A stretch of DNA of 16,652 bases from Dictyocoela muelleri (GCA_016256075.1 SDVU01000244.1:1-16652), one strand, 5' to 3'. Positions 1 through 7,889 are shown, numbered from the stretch's first letter. Translations and numbers: made by a program. Notes: generated by a model not told the origin, from the sequence alone.

Positions 1-81
1 TAAATCTAAATCTAAATCTAAATCTAAATCTAAATCTAAATCTAAATCTAAATCTAAATCTAAATCTAAATCTAAATCTAA
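1..81. repeat. Hexamer tandem repeat, possible telomere
   Basis: About 13 perfect copies of TAAATC run from the first base to about base 81 and then give way to plain AT-rich DNA. Read on the minus strand, towards the left edge, the unit is TTAGAT, two bases away from the common TTAGGG telomere unit and in the orientation a left chromosome end would need (G-bearing strand running outward). The start at base 1 fits a contig end. A simple microsatellite cut by the window edge would look the same, so this is a candidate only. Confidence 0.5.
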
Positions 82-164
82 ATTTTTAATCTTTTATCTA
101 CAATTATTAATTTTATAATTTTAAATTTTTTAATTTTCATCAGAGGTGAAATTTTTATAGGGGC

Positions 165-799
165 TGTGACATTTTTATGTACCCTTTTTCTTAAAAAACC
201 AACGAAAAATAAAACCATTAGGTGGTCTAAAATTAAAAAAAATAATTATTTTTGGCGTTAAAATGCGCATTTTGCGCTAAAATTATGTTCCGGTTTTATA
301 CGTTATGCAACATTCTCCTCTTTTCTTCAATATTTCGTCTAATCTTAATTTACTTATAAAAATTTTTTTTTCAGTATTTTCATTATTGATTTTCGATGGC
401 ATGCGTCTTTGTGTGATTTTAGAACTTTAATTTTGTGTTCGCTTAATTCAATAAGCTCCCCATTCCGGAGATTAAAATTTATTCTACTTAATGTTTCTGC
501 TTGTTTTAATAATGACCCTTTTCTGTAACAAACATTAAAATCGTATCGAGAAAATCGCTCAATCAATCTTGTATTCTAGGTGATCTAAATAACTTCATTT
601 TGTAAATCTCCTAAATCTCTTTGTGATCGCTCAATAAAATTAATTTTCTACCTATTAAATAATGTTCAAACTTTTCCATCGCCCATAAGATTGCACGTGT
701 TTCTCTATCCGTGATAGAATAGTTCCTTTTAGCAACTTTTCGTACTCTATAAATATAACCGATCGATTTTCCACTTTGCTTAAAAATAGCAACAATGCC
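165..799 (-). mobile_element. Ty3/Gypsy LTR retrotransposon fossil (RNase H region, polypurine tract, LTR)
   Basis: On the minus strand, about 800 down to 354 reads as the RNase H region of a Ty3/Gypsy polyprotein. The link after RNase H shows the family's YDF, YRKG and LSRI motifs. A purine run (minus strand of 313-326) follows, and next to it a block beginning TGTTGCATAACG and ending at 165, also with TG/CA ends, read as a short LTR of about 148 bp. It is broken, with several breaks, and clearly old; other domains are not visible here. A foldback element sits at its upstream edge (801-1128). The family call is firm; the LTR limits are inferred. Confidence 0.7.
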
Positions 800-800
800 A

Positions 801-1128
801 GGTTCTTACCGGGCCACCAGCCCCCCCCCCTAAAAAAGGTAAAGCCCCATTCCTTTATGCATACAACATGATTCTTATTTGTAATAAGCTCAAAATCACG
901 AGATCTTTCCAAATATGAAAGAATTATTTAATAAGAAGCTTTTATGGAGGGTTTCTAAAAATTGTCGCTCTGCGACAATTTTTAGAAACCCTTCATAAAA
1001 GCTTCTTATGATATAATTCTTTCATATTTGGAAAGATCTCGTGATTTTGAGCTTATTTCAAATAAGAATCATGTTGTATGCTCAAAGGAATGGGACTTTA
1101 CAGGGGGGCTGGTGGCCCGGTAAGAACC
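801..1128. mobile_element. Foldback / MITE-like long inverted repeat
   Basis: A near-complete palindrome. The left arm (801-968) begins GGTTCTTACCGGGCCACCAG and the right arm (972-1128) ends with its reverse complement; they meet at TTGTCGC-TCT-GCGACAA with a 3-base loop. The arms match at roughly nine in ten positions by eye, differing by a few indels, including a C/G run of different length (821-830 against 1103-1108). No coding region of its own is seen. It abuts the RNase H part of the Gypsy fossil, so it probably inserted there. I saw no convincing target duplication and cannot assign a superfamily. An inverted duplication from replication or repair is the alternative. Confidence 0.75.
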
Positions 1129-1619
1129 CAAATTTCGAGCTTAAATATTAAATAGTATTCTTAAGTTCACCATTCTAATCAGAAGTTCTTAAAGAAAAAG
1201 AATTCTAATAATATTTATTAAATATAGCTGTAAATTGAATAATATAATTATTTTTTATAAATTATAATGAATTTATAATTTATACTTTTCAGGTAAAATA
1301 AATTTTGAAGTTTTTCGATTTTACACAGAAAATATCAAAACATTATAGAAACTGAAAAATTGCATTTTTAGATAATTATTATGGAGACTTTTTTTGGTGA
1401 ATTTAACTTCAAAATCAAGTTGCAGAATAATCCAAATTTTGTATAAATTGACCAGTGGGATACATCGAAATTAAATTAGACAACAATACTTTTTATAATA
1501 AAAATATTATTTATTAATTTTTAGTATTATTATAAAAATATTATTTATTGATTTTTAGTATTAAAGACAGTTACAATAATTAACAAAAAACTTCTAATCA
1601 AATAATACTTTTATAAAAT
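1129..1619. other. AT-rich intergenic DNA with one short tandem duplication
   Basis: No gene or recognisable element. A unit of about 34 bp, with core ATTATTTATTRATTTTTAG, occurs twice in tandem at about 1493-1561, just beyond the 3' end of the CCCH gene. The rest is unstructured AT-rich sequence. Confidence 0.5.
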
Positions 1620-1624
1620 TTATT
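1619..1624 (-). terminator. AATAAA overlapping the CCCH gene stop codon
   Basis: On the minus strand the coding region ends GAAGAATAAATT, so the stop codon TAA (1622-1620) lies inside an AATAAA hexamer. Poly(A) signals at or in the stop codon are typical of microsporidia with very short 3' ends. Use as a cleavage signal is inferred. Confidence 0.45.
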
Positions 1625-2672
1625 CTTCAAAATCAATACCTTCATGTTTTAACAGTTCTTCAAGTTGTTTGACTTCCTCAAGCTCTTTATTAATATTCTT
1701 ATTATTTTTATCAAATTGATTTATACTTTCAGGAATATTTTTTCTTATTTCATCATTATTTTCAGGTTTATTTTCATTATAATTATTTTTAATGTCATTA
1801 TCTTTTTTAGAGTTATTTGTTTCAATTTTTCCTTTTTCATCGTCTTCAAATTCATCCTTTTTATTTTTTTGATATTTTTTGTTTAACTCTCGAGTTACAA
1901 ATTCAGCGATTTTGCGTTTCTGGACAACTTCTTCAATAATTTGATTTTTCTGCACAACTTCTTCAATAGTTTGATTTTTCTGCTCAGCTTCTTCAATAGT
2001 TTGATTTTTCTGCTCAGCTTCTTCAATAGTTTGATTTTTAGGTTCATCATTTGAAGTTTCTTCTTCTGAAGAATTAGAATTTCTGATATTTTTATCTTCA
2101 AATTCAGTTGAATTTTTATTTTCATTATTAATTGTTATTATATCTTGATCCTTAACCATTTTTTCATAATTAACAACTTCCGAACTCCTATCATCATTTT
2201 TATTATACCCCGCATCCTTATCTTTTTCGGTCCGTTTAATCATTTCTAATCTTTCTTTTTCAAGTCTTTCAATCATTTCTAATCTTTCTTTTTCAGCAAG
2301 TTCTCTAATTCTAAGCTGTTCATTTATAAAAGATTCAGCTTCATTCTTTTTAACCTCTTCACTTTTTATTTGATCCAAGGTCTTAATAGTCTTATCATAC
2401 TTCCACTTATCCTTTTCGGGATCCTTATGTTTAAACTCACAATATAATTTTTTACATTGACTGTTTTCTTCCCAATAACAAGGCATTTCAGTGCGTTTCT
2501 TTTTTAAGTGATATGTAGAATGTCTAAACGGGCAGTCGTTTTGACAATTCAGTTTTTTTGAATATAGAGGACATATTATTGTTGTCTCCTTTGCTTTTTT
2601 GTTGTGGCGAAATTTACAATCTTTTTTTGCGCAGATTGAATAAAGAAAGTAGTAGCAATCGTCAGTTGACAT
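1620..2672 (-). CDS. ZC3H11A-like protein with three CCCH zinc fingers
   Basis: 350 residues, intact, no intron. Three N-terminal CCCH fingers are visible: C6-C14-C19-H23, C34-C43-C47-H51 and C65-C73-C78-H82. Spacing, and phrases such as DCYYFLYSIC, CKFRH and PCYWE, match the N-terminal triple finger of animal ZC3H11A, an mRNA-export factor linked to TREX. That likeness is from memory. An RNA-binding, nuclear, export-related role is inferred from it. The rest is charged and low in complexity: a coiled-coil-like stretch with LEKERLEMI repeated (about 130-150), then four to five near-copies of the decapeptide KNQTIEEAEQ (about 211-251; 30-bp DNA repeat at 1921-2042), then a Lys/Asn/Glu-rich tail. 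The start at 2672 is supported by CACCACCC immediately upstream. Any function of the tail is unknown. Confidence 0.85.
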   Translation of the reverse strand: MSTDDCYYFLYSICAKKDCKFRHNKKAKETTIICPLYSKKLNCQNDCPFRHSTYHLKKKRTEMPCYWEENSQCKKLYCEFKHKDPEKDKWKYDKTIKTLDQIKSEEVKKNEAESFINEQLRIRELAEKERLEMIERLEKERLEMIKRTEKDKDAGYNKNDDRSSEVVNYEKMVKDQDIITINNENKNSTEFEDKNIRNSNSSEEETSNDEPKNQTIEEAEQKNQTIEEAEQKNQTIEEVVQKNQIIEEVVQKRKIAEFVTRELNKKYQKNKKDEFEDDEKGKIETNNSKKDNDIKNNYNENKPENNDEIRKNIPESINQFDKNNKNINKELEEVKQLEELLKHEGIDFEE

Positions 2673-2690
2673 GGGTGGTGATTATTTAAA
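2673..2690 (-). promoter_or_regulatory. Microsporidian CCC-type start signal for the CCCH gene
   Basis: On the minus strand TTTAAATAATCACCACCC runs straight into the ATG. An AAATTT-like box followed by a CCC motif beside the start codon is the described microsporidian core signal. It supports both the start choice and the organism call. Confidence 0.6.
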
Positions 2691-2710
2691 AAGCAAATGA
2701 TAAAGTTATG

Positions 2711-3008
2711 TTAAATATTTGTTAATTAAATAGTTGTTAATTAAATAGTTGTTAATTAAATAGTTGTCAATTAAATAGTTGTTAATTAAATAGTTGTTAA
2801 TTAAATATTTGTTAATTAAATAGTTGTTAATTAAAAGTTATGTTAATTAAAAGGGTGATTATTAAATAGTTGTTAATTAAATAGTTGTTAATTAAATAGT
2901 TGTTAATTAAAAGGGTGATTATTAAATAGTTGTTAATTAAATAGTTGTTAATTAAATAGTTGTTAATTAAATAGTTGTTAATTAAATAGTTGTTAATTAA
3001 ATAGTTGT
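2711..3008. repeat. 15-bp minisatellite at the 5' side of the CCCH gene
   Basis: About 20 units of ATAGTTGTTAATTAA cover almost all of the stretch. Variants include GTCAATT and TATTTGTT, and two units are replaced by AAGGGTGATTATTAA (near 2852 and 2912). On the minus strand this variant reads TTAATAATCACCCTT, close to the gene's own start signal. The array ends abruptly at the tRNA-like head of a SINE. Confidence 0.9.
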
Positions 3009-3010
3009 GA

Positions 3011-3460
3011 GGCCAGATAGCTCAGTGGTTAACGCTATTGCAAGTAAATTTAAGTATCGTGGTTCGAATCCCGCTGACGTCACTATTTAATAAATAATAA
3101 GGGAATGATATTAAGCGGTCATAATATATAATTATAGTAAAAATATACAGTTTTCCAGTGTGGTCTAGCTGATTAAGACTTGATCTAATATGACAATGAA
3201 GCAGAAGGGACTCTCTTAGGTGTGGGGAAGAGTTCTTTGAAATATTAATAAAATATCGAAATAAAAAATCATGAATAACCACTAATAACCTACCCTGCTG
3301 AGTAATTAAAAAACTAAAATCGACTTTACGATTAGGCTTCTGGGTAGCTTAGGAAGTGACGTGTTATTATAACACCAAGAACCAAAGGTCACAGACCGCG
3401 GTAGGACACAACTCTCCAAGTTGGCAGCTATGGATTTGTCAACGTGTAATATATATATAA
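3011..3460 (+). mobile_element. tRNA-derived SINE, copy A (full length)
   Basis: The tRNA-like head has A box TAGCTCAGTGG (3018-3028) and B box GGTTCGAATCC (3061-3071), both close to the pol III consensus. The putative acceptor ends do not pair, so it is not a working tRNA. The body shares with the other copies AAGCGGTCATAA, CTGATTAAGACTTG, GAGTCATTGATAAAACG-like, CTGGGTAGCTTAGGAAGTGA and GGCAGCTATGGAT, then the common 3' end GTAATATATATA. The middle, about 3230-3262, is replaced by unrelated sequence compared with copies B and F. It starts right at the end of the minisatellite. Confidence 0.85.
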
Positions 3461-3800
3461 AAATGGTTTTTAATAAATATATTTTCGATTTCAAGTATTT
3501 TGCAATTATTTAAAATTATTCAACACGTTCAATAGAAGAAGGTACCAGGTAAATTCTGTTTATGAAACATTGATTATAACTCTGAGAATTTAATAAACTG
3601 GGCTGTTTAAATCTTTGGTTTTTTTTTGTATAAAAATTTATACTAGAGTCTGTAATCCCAGACCATGTTATAAATCCCGAAATCTCGGGATTTCACTAAT
3701 CTGATCCTGATACATGGAAAATGCCGGGATGCCGAGATCCTGGAGCTGCAATCTATAATTTACAAAGCTTAGTGGATACTTATTACTTGAAAAACGATAA
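3461..3800. other. Gene-free AT-rich DNA between SINEs
   Basis: No gene is seen. The only structure is a possible small hAT-like MITE at 3644-3755, listed separately. Confidence 0.5.
3644..3755. mobile_element. Possible small hAT-like MITE
   Basis: Imperfect inverted ends: TAGAGTCTGTAATCCCAG on the left and, reversed, TAGATTGCAGCTCCAG on the right. Inside are ATCCCGAAATCTCGGGAT and CCGGGATGCCGAGATCC, CG-rich blocks unusual for this AT-rich window. The flanks share AATTTA but no clean 8-bp duplication. The TAGAG start suits hAT elements; the assignment is weak. Confidence 0.35.
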
Positions 3801-3873
3801 CTAAGAGTCTAAAGATCAAGATGATATTACCTTCTTGATTGGCAATTATGGATATTTTTTAATGTAATATATA
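3800..3873 (+). mobile_element. SINE 3'-end fragment
   Basis: GAGTCTAAAGATCAAG, then CTTGATTGGCAATTATGGAT and TGTAATATATA, follow in order the last ~75 bp of the SINE body (GGTCTAAAGACCAAGG, GAGTTGGCAGCTATGGAT, TGTAATATATA). It is strongly diverged and 5'-truncated. Copy B inserted just past its end in the opposite direction, giving a tail-to-tail pair. Confidence 0.5.
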
Positions 3874-3882
3874 TTATCAAAT

Positions 3883-4344
3883 TATATGTTACATGCTAAT
3901 AACATCCATAGCTGCCAACCCGGAGACCTATCTCCTACCTTGGATCTACGACCTTTGGTTCCTGGTGTTCCAATAATAGTCACTTACTAAGCTGCACAGA
4001 AGCCCAGCTATATACGCGATTCTCGTTTCATCAATGACTCGGCAGGATCACAGGTAATTAGTGGCTTTTCATGAATTTTTTTTTTCACTACTTTTTGCCG
4101 AGATGCGTCGCCACACTCATCCCCACACCTAGGAGAGACCCTTCTGCTTCATCTTCATATTAGACCAAGTCTTAATCAGCTATACCATGCTGGAACAACT
4201 GTATATTACTACTATATTTCTATAGTTTTGAACGCTTAATGTCATTCCCTCATTATTTATTAATGAGTGAAGTCAGCGGGATTCGAACTTCGATATTTAA
4301 ATTTTACATTCAAGAGTGTTTGCCATTAAGCTATCTGGCTTTAT
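3883..4344 (-). mobile_element. tRNA-derived SINE, copy B (full length, with target duplications)
   Basis: A complete minus-strand copy with the tRNA-like head at the right end (GCCAGATAGCTTAATGG as A-box region, GTTCGAATCCC as B box) and the tail at the left. It is flanked by perfect 9-bp direct repeats TTATCAAAT at 3874-3882 and 4345-4353. Such duplications are the footprint of target-primed retrotransposition and fix both ends of the family at about 462 bp. Confidence 0.88.
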
Positions 4345-4477
4345 TTATCAAATCATAATAAGAAAAATAATTATCATGAGGAATTTATATACAAAGTTAT
4401 ATAATTTTTATTTCTAAACATAATGAATTTGAAAAGTAGTCTATACAAATTAACAGTTTTATATATTTTATATTACT

Positions 4478-5150
4478 ATCTGGCAATATCTTCAATCGCA
4501 AATCTGGTGAATGTCCACAGCCTGTGTCTTTAGACCAGTGTTTTCCAACCTATTTTGGCTATTCCTCTTCTTCCGAGGAAAATTTTTTATTGCCCTAATA
4601 TAAAATATTAGGTATTTACTAAAAAATTTCCAATTATTTTTATTGATTTAGGCAATTTATAGATACAAAATAAAACTATTATTTTATGAGACGTTGAACC
4701 GTGGTGTTTAGTGCAAAGTGATTTCATATTAGGTTTTAAGTTTGCATGTTTAAGCCATATATCTCGAAAATCCAATTTGCCCAATAAAAATCCAAATTGT
4801 CTCCAAGTTGGGCGTAGGCTTCACTTTGATAACCACTGTTTTAGACTTTTGCATCCATTTGTCTAAGCAATACGTCACTAATAAATTACCAAGAGCCACG
4901 GATGTATACGCGATTTTCGTTTCATCAATGACTCTGCAGGATACAGGTAATTAAAGAGTTTTTCATATTCTATAGATTACTTATTTTACCGAAGTGAGTC
5001 GCAGCACTGATCTCCACCACACCTAGGAGAGTATATTCTGCTTATTCTATATTAGACCAAGTCTTAATCAGCTATGCTACACTAGAATATCAATATTAAT
5101 ACTATATTTATATAGTTATTGACCGATTAATATAATTCGAAATTAGTTAA
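4478..5150 (-). mobile_element. tRNA-derived SINE, copy C, split by a hAT MITE
   Basis: SINE body sequence resumes on both sides of the MITE at 4537-4838. On the left, a decayed 3' end leads to GTCTTTAGAC; on the right, TTTTAGAC leads through CAATACGTCAC, TATACGCGATTTTCG, CACACCTAGGAGAG and GACCAAGTCTTAATCAGCTA. The tRNA-like head is missing; similarity stops near 5150. This copy is more diverged than A, B and F. Confidence 0.75.
4537..4838. mobile_element. hAT-superfamily MITE
   Basis: A 302-bp element with inverted ends CAGTGTTTTCCAACC on the left and, reversed, ACAGTGGTTATCAAAG on the right, the CAGTG...CACTG form common in hAT elements. Next to the ends is an 8-bp target duplication, CTTTAGAC (4529-4536) and TTTTAGAC (4839-4846), seven of eight matching, the length expected for hAT. 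There is no coding capacity. The duplicated 8-mer is itself part of the SINE, so the insertion postdates copy C. Confidence 0.8.
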
Positions 5151-5204
5151 TCGTTTTTAAATGGCAAATTTTCATATAATATAGAATTAAAGAATTTTGC
5201 GAAA

Positions 5205-5690
5205 CTAATTTAATAAACTTTTAATTTAATAAACTTTTAATTTAATAAATTTTTAATTTAATAAACTTTTAATTTAATAAAAATTTAATTAAATAAAGAT
5301 TTAATTTAATAAACTTTTAACTTATTGATGATTCAATTAATTAATCCTAATTTATTAACTATCAATTCATTAACAAGCTTTTAATTCATCAAAAAGCTTT
5401 ATATTCATTAATAAGCTTTTGAAGTATTAACAAGATTTTAATTCATTAACAATATTTTGATTCATCAACATGCTTTTAATTCATTAACAGGCTTTTAATT
5501 CATTAACAGGCTTTTAATTCATTAACAAGCTTTTAATTCATTAATAAGCTTTTAATTAATTAATAAGCTTTTAATTCATTAATAAGCTTTTGAAGTATTA
5601 ACAAGATTTTGATTATCATCAAGCTTTTAATTCATTAACAAGCTTTTAATTCAACAAACTTTTAATTAATTAAAACCCTTTTAATTCAAT
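5205..5690. repeat. AT-rich minisatellite at the 5' side of Rtf1
   Basis: Two related arrays. First, about six units of TTTAATAAACTTTTAA (5205-5320). Then some 15 degenerate units of about 19 bp, AAGCTTTTAATTCATTAAC, to about 5690, often with a HindIII-like AAGCTT. It stops roughly 90 bp before the start codon. The sequence differs from the array in front of the CCCH gene, but position and AT-rich style are alike. Confidence 0.85.
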
Positions 5691-5756
5691 AACAATCAAT
5701 TCAATTTCTATCCTCACCCCCTTTGTTTCAAATTTGTTTTGCAAAAACTTTATTTT

Positions 5757-5780
5757 AAATTTTCAAAATCAACCCCACAA
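5757..5780 (+). promoter_or_regulatory. Microsporidian AAATTT / CCC start signal for Rtf1
   Basis: AAATTT at 5757-5762 and CCCC at 5773-5776 lie 18 and 4 bases before the ATG at 5781. The pair is the microsporidian core signal and decides the start. An open frame reaches further upstream, but only with non-ATG codons. A second C-run (5716-5721) followed by AAATTT (5730-5735) lies just above. Confidence 0.6.
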
Positions 5781-7877
5781 ATGAATCAAAAACCAAAAAA
5801 TAATCCAACTGAAGAACAAAAAAATAAAAATTACTTAGAAAAGAACATATCTGAAGATCATGAGAGTGCTATGAGCAAGAATAATGAAGATGATAAGACT
5901 GCTAATAGTATTGATGTGACTAAAGGTAGTCGTGATGAGCATGAAAGCGATTCTCTTATTGATAACTTAAAAAAGGAACATTTTAACGTTAAAGAGAACA
6001 AGGATGAAGTTAAAGAGGACAAAGTTAAAGAGGATGAAGTTAAAGAGGATGAAGTTAAAGAAGTCCGTGATGAAATCAAAGTCGATCATGATAATCTCAA
6101 AGAAGACCATGACGATCTCAAGATGGAACATATGGAGTCTTATGAAAACTTTGTTGATTTCAAAGAAAAACCTGTTGAAGTTAATGAGGAGCCTGTTGAA
6201 GCCAAAGAAGGTCATGATGAATTTAAAGAAAAACTCGTTGAACTTAAGGAAGATTCTGCTAAAGTTGAACTTAGGGAAGATTCTGTTGAAGTCAAAGAAG
6301 ATTCTGCTGAAGTTAAAGAAGATTCTGCTGAAGTTAAAAAAGAGTCTCTTGAAGTTAAAGAAAAACCTGGCGAATTCAAACAAGAGCCCGTTGAAATTAA
6401 AGAAAAAAATGATGAGCTCGAAGAGAATAATTCTGAGCCTACAGAATATTATGAACAAGTTGTTAAAAATTCTGAAGAATATAAAGAGGATCATCATTAT
6501 GAAGTCATAGAAAAACACGATGAACGCGAAAATAAAGATGTTGAAGTAAAAGTTGATCTTGTTGAAGAGAAACAAAATGATACAAATAAAAAGTTAAATA
6601 AGCCCAATGAAGATCATGATGAATTAAAAGATAACAATCGCGAATCCAAAAATAAAGAAGATCATGATAAGCCCAAGAAAAACCAAAAGGCGACTAAAAT
6701 TGACTCAGAAGAAAAAATCATGTCTAATAAAGATCAAATTAAATTTAATACACCCGAAACAGCAAAAAGTAGAAATGTAGAAGAAAAGAAAAAGACAAAT
6801 TCACAAAATAAAGAATCAGAAAAACTAAAAAACAAACATCTTTACAATGAAATTCTAAATGGCGAAGATGATGAGAAATATCTCAGCAGTTTAAGTGATG
6901 CTCAAAGAGAAAAAATAATTTACGAAAGATTTCTCAGGATTAAAAGATTTGAAGAAAGGCGAGAACTCGAGAGGCGATTGGAAAACCATGAAAAAGTTGA
7001 TAATACCATTAAGAAAAGAAAAGCAGAAAATAGGTATTCTGAAAGTTCAGGTGACGATAATTCAAGTGACGGGCAGGTCATTAAAAAATTAAAGTCACGA
7101 ATCGATGATGACTCGTCTGATATTTTGAAATCAGGCGAAGTTAAAATTTCAAAAAATGTTTTAAACTTTGAAGACTTTAAAAAAATAATTTTTAAGAGAG
7201 ATGAAATTACACCTTTTGTGTATCGATCGGACCTTGATGTGCTGATTGGTAATTATGTAATGATGCGCATCGATGAAGATTGTGTAGCATGTAAGATTAC
7301 CTCTATATTCGAAGGGCCTAGTGTTTACACTGTCGATCTTGGTGAAAGGCGAAATAAGACTAATCTATTACTGAACCTAAAAAATGGTGATAAGTCTTAC
7401 GAAAATGTAAAATTAATTTATCTCAGCAATTCAGAAATTAGTCTCAGTGTTTATCAAAATCTTCTTAAGAAGAATTTAATTCCAAGTATAAAACAAAAAC
7501 AGAAGTATAAAGATGCGAAGGATCAGATGAACAAGAAATTGACTGATCTGGAGATTACAAAAACTATTGAAAAACGTAAAAAATTTTATCCTCAGAAAGT
7601 TTGTCGAGCTAAGCAAAAAATAGAATTGATCCAGCGTAAAAACAAACTTATGACAAAGAAAAAGTTCAAAGAAGCGCAAGAAATTCAAAAATTAATTGAT
7701 CAGATGAATGAGGAAGATAAAGAAGAGAAGGATATTTGGGTAAAGCTCAGTGAAAGAAATTCTAAAATGAATAAAGAAAATGGTATTCGGGCGCAGAGTG
7801 TTAAAAGAGAGTTAGTTGATCCGAAAGCGGATGCATTGAATCCTTTTAAGAGGAAAAAACATAGGTTTATCAATTAA
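5781..7877 (+). CDS. RTF1: Rtf1-like Paf1-complex subunit (HMD and Plus3 domains)
   Basis: 698 residues, intact, no intron. The Plus3 domain spans about residues 459-565 (NFEDFKKIIFKRDEI, IGNYVMMRI, YTVDLG, LIYLSNSEIS); in Rtf1 it binds the phosphorylated repeat of Spt5. About residues 353-405 (DDEKYLSSLSDAQREKI, FEERRELERRL) look like the histone-modification domain that promotes Rad6-dependent H2B ubiquitylation. A charged helical part follows Plus3, and the C-terminus (ALNPFKRKKHRF) resembles the DPF-type end of Rtf1. Residues 1-350 are unusual: a highly acidic Lys/Glu/Asp stretch with repeats such as EVKEDSAEVKED and EVKEDEVKE (about 75-213), which also makes long open frames in the other frames. 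Rtf1 acts in the nucleus on elongating RNA polymerase II. The start at 5781 is chosen from the AAATTT/CCC signal. Confidence 0.9.
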   Translation: MNQKPKNNPTEEQKNKNYLEKNISEDHESAMSKNNEDDKTANSIDVTKGSRDEHESDSLIDNLKKEHFNVKENKDEVKEDKVKEDEVKEDEVKEVRDEIKVDHDNLKEDHDDLKMEHMESYENFVDFKEKPVEVNEEPVEAKEGHDEFKEKLVELKEDSAKVELREDSVEVKEDSAEVKEDSAEVKKESLEVKEKPGEFKQEPVEIKEKNDELEENNSEPTEYYEQVVKNSEEYKEDHHYEVIEKHDERENKDVEVKVDLVEEKQNDTNKKLNKPNEDHDELKDNNRESKNKEDHDKPKKNQKATKIDSEEKIMSNKDQIKFNTPETAKSRNVEEKKKTNSQNKESEKLKNKHLYNEILNGEDDEKYLSSLSDAQREKIIYERFLRIKRFEERRELERRLENHEKVDNTIKKRKAENRYSESSGDDNSSDGQVIKKLKSRIDDDSSDILKSGEVKISKNVLNFEDFKKIIFKRDEITPFVYRSDLDVLIGNYVMMRIDEDCVACKITSIFEGPSVYTVDLGERRNKTNLLLNLKNGDKSYENVKLIYLSNSEISLSVYQNLLKKNLIPSIKQKQKYKDAKDQMNKKLTDLEITKTIEKRKKFYPQKVCRAKQKIELIQRKNKLMTKKKFKEAQEIQKLIDQMNEEDKEEKDIWVKLSERNSKMNKENGIRAQSVKRELVDPKADALNPFKRKKHRFIN

Positions 7878-7889
7878 ATCGATTGACAT

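Noticed and set aside
1665-2125. Other frames inside the CCCH gene (73 and 76 residues)
   Set aside because: Low-complexity shadows of the same repeat-rich coding region.
3011-3082. Working tRNA gene
   Set aside because: A and B boxes are good, but the acceptor ends do not pair, and the same head is joined to a long repeated body at several loci.
3022-3282. Minus-strand open frames in SINE copies A, F and G with similar proteins (PHLGESLLLHCHI-like, also at 11879-12148 and 13424-13627)
   Set aside because: They are similar because the SINE DNA is similar. They differ in start and end, are broken in the other copies and run antisense to the pol III head. A codon-substitution test over many copies would be needed to revive the idea.
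5739-5780. Upstream extension of Rtf1 from a TTG codon
   Set aside because: Eukaryotic start at TTG is unlikely, and the AAATTT/CCC signal lies inside this stretch just before the ATG at 5781.
5967-6575. Long open frames overlapping Rtf1 (minus strand to 202 residues, plus strand 168 residues at 6004-6510)
   Set aside because: They are by-products of the short in-phase repeats coding the acidic region and have low-complexity Phe/Asn or Lys/Leu content.
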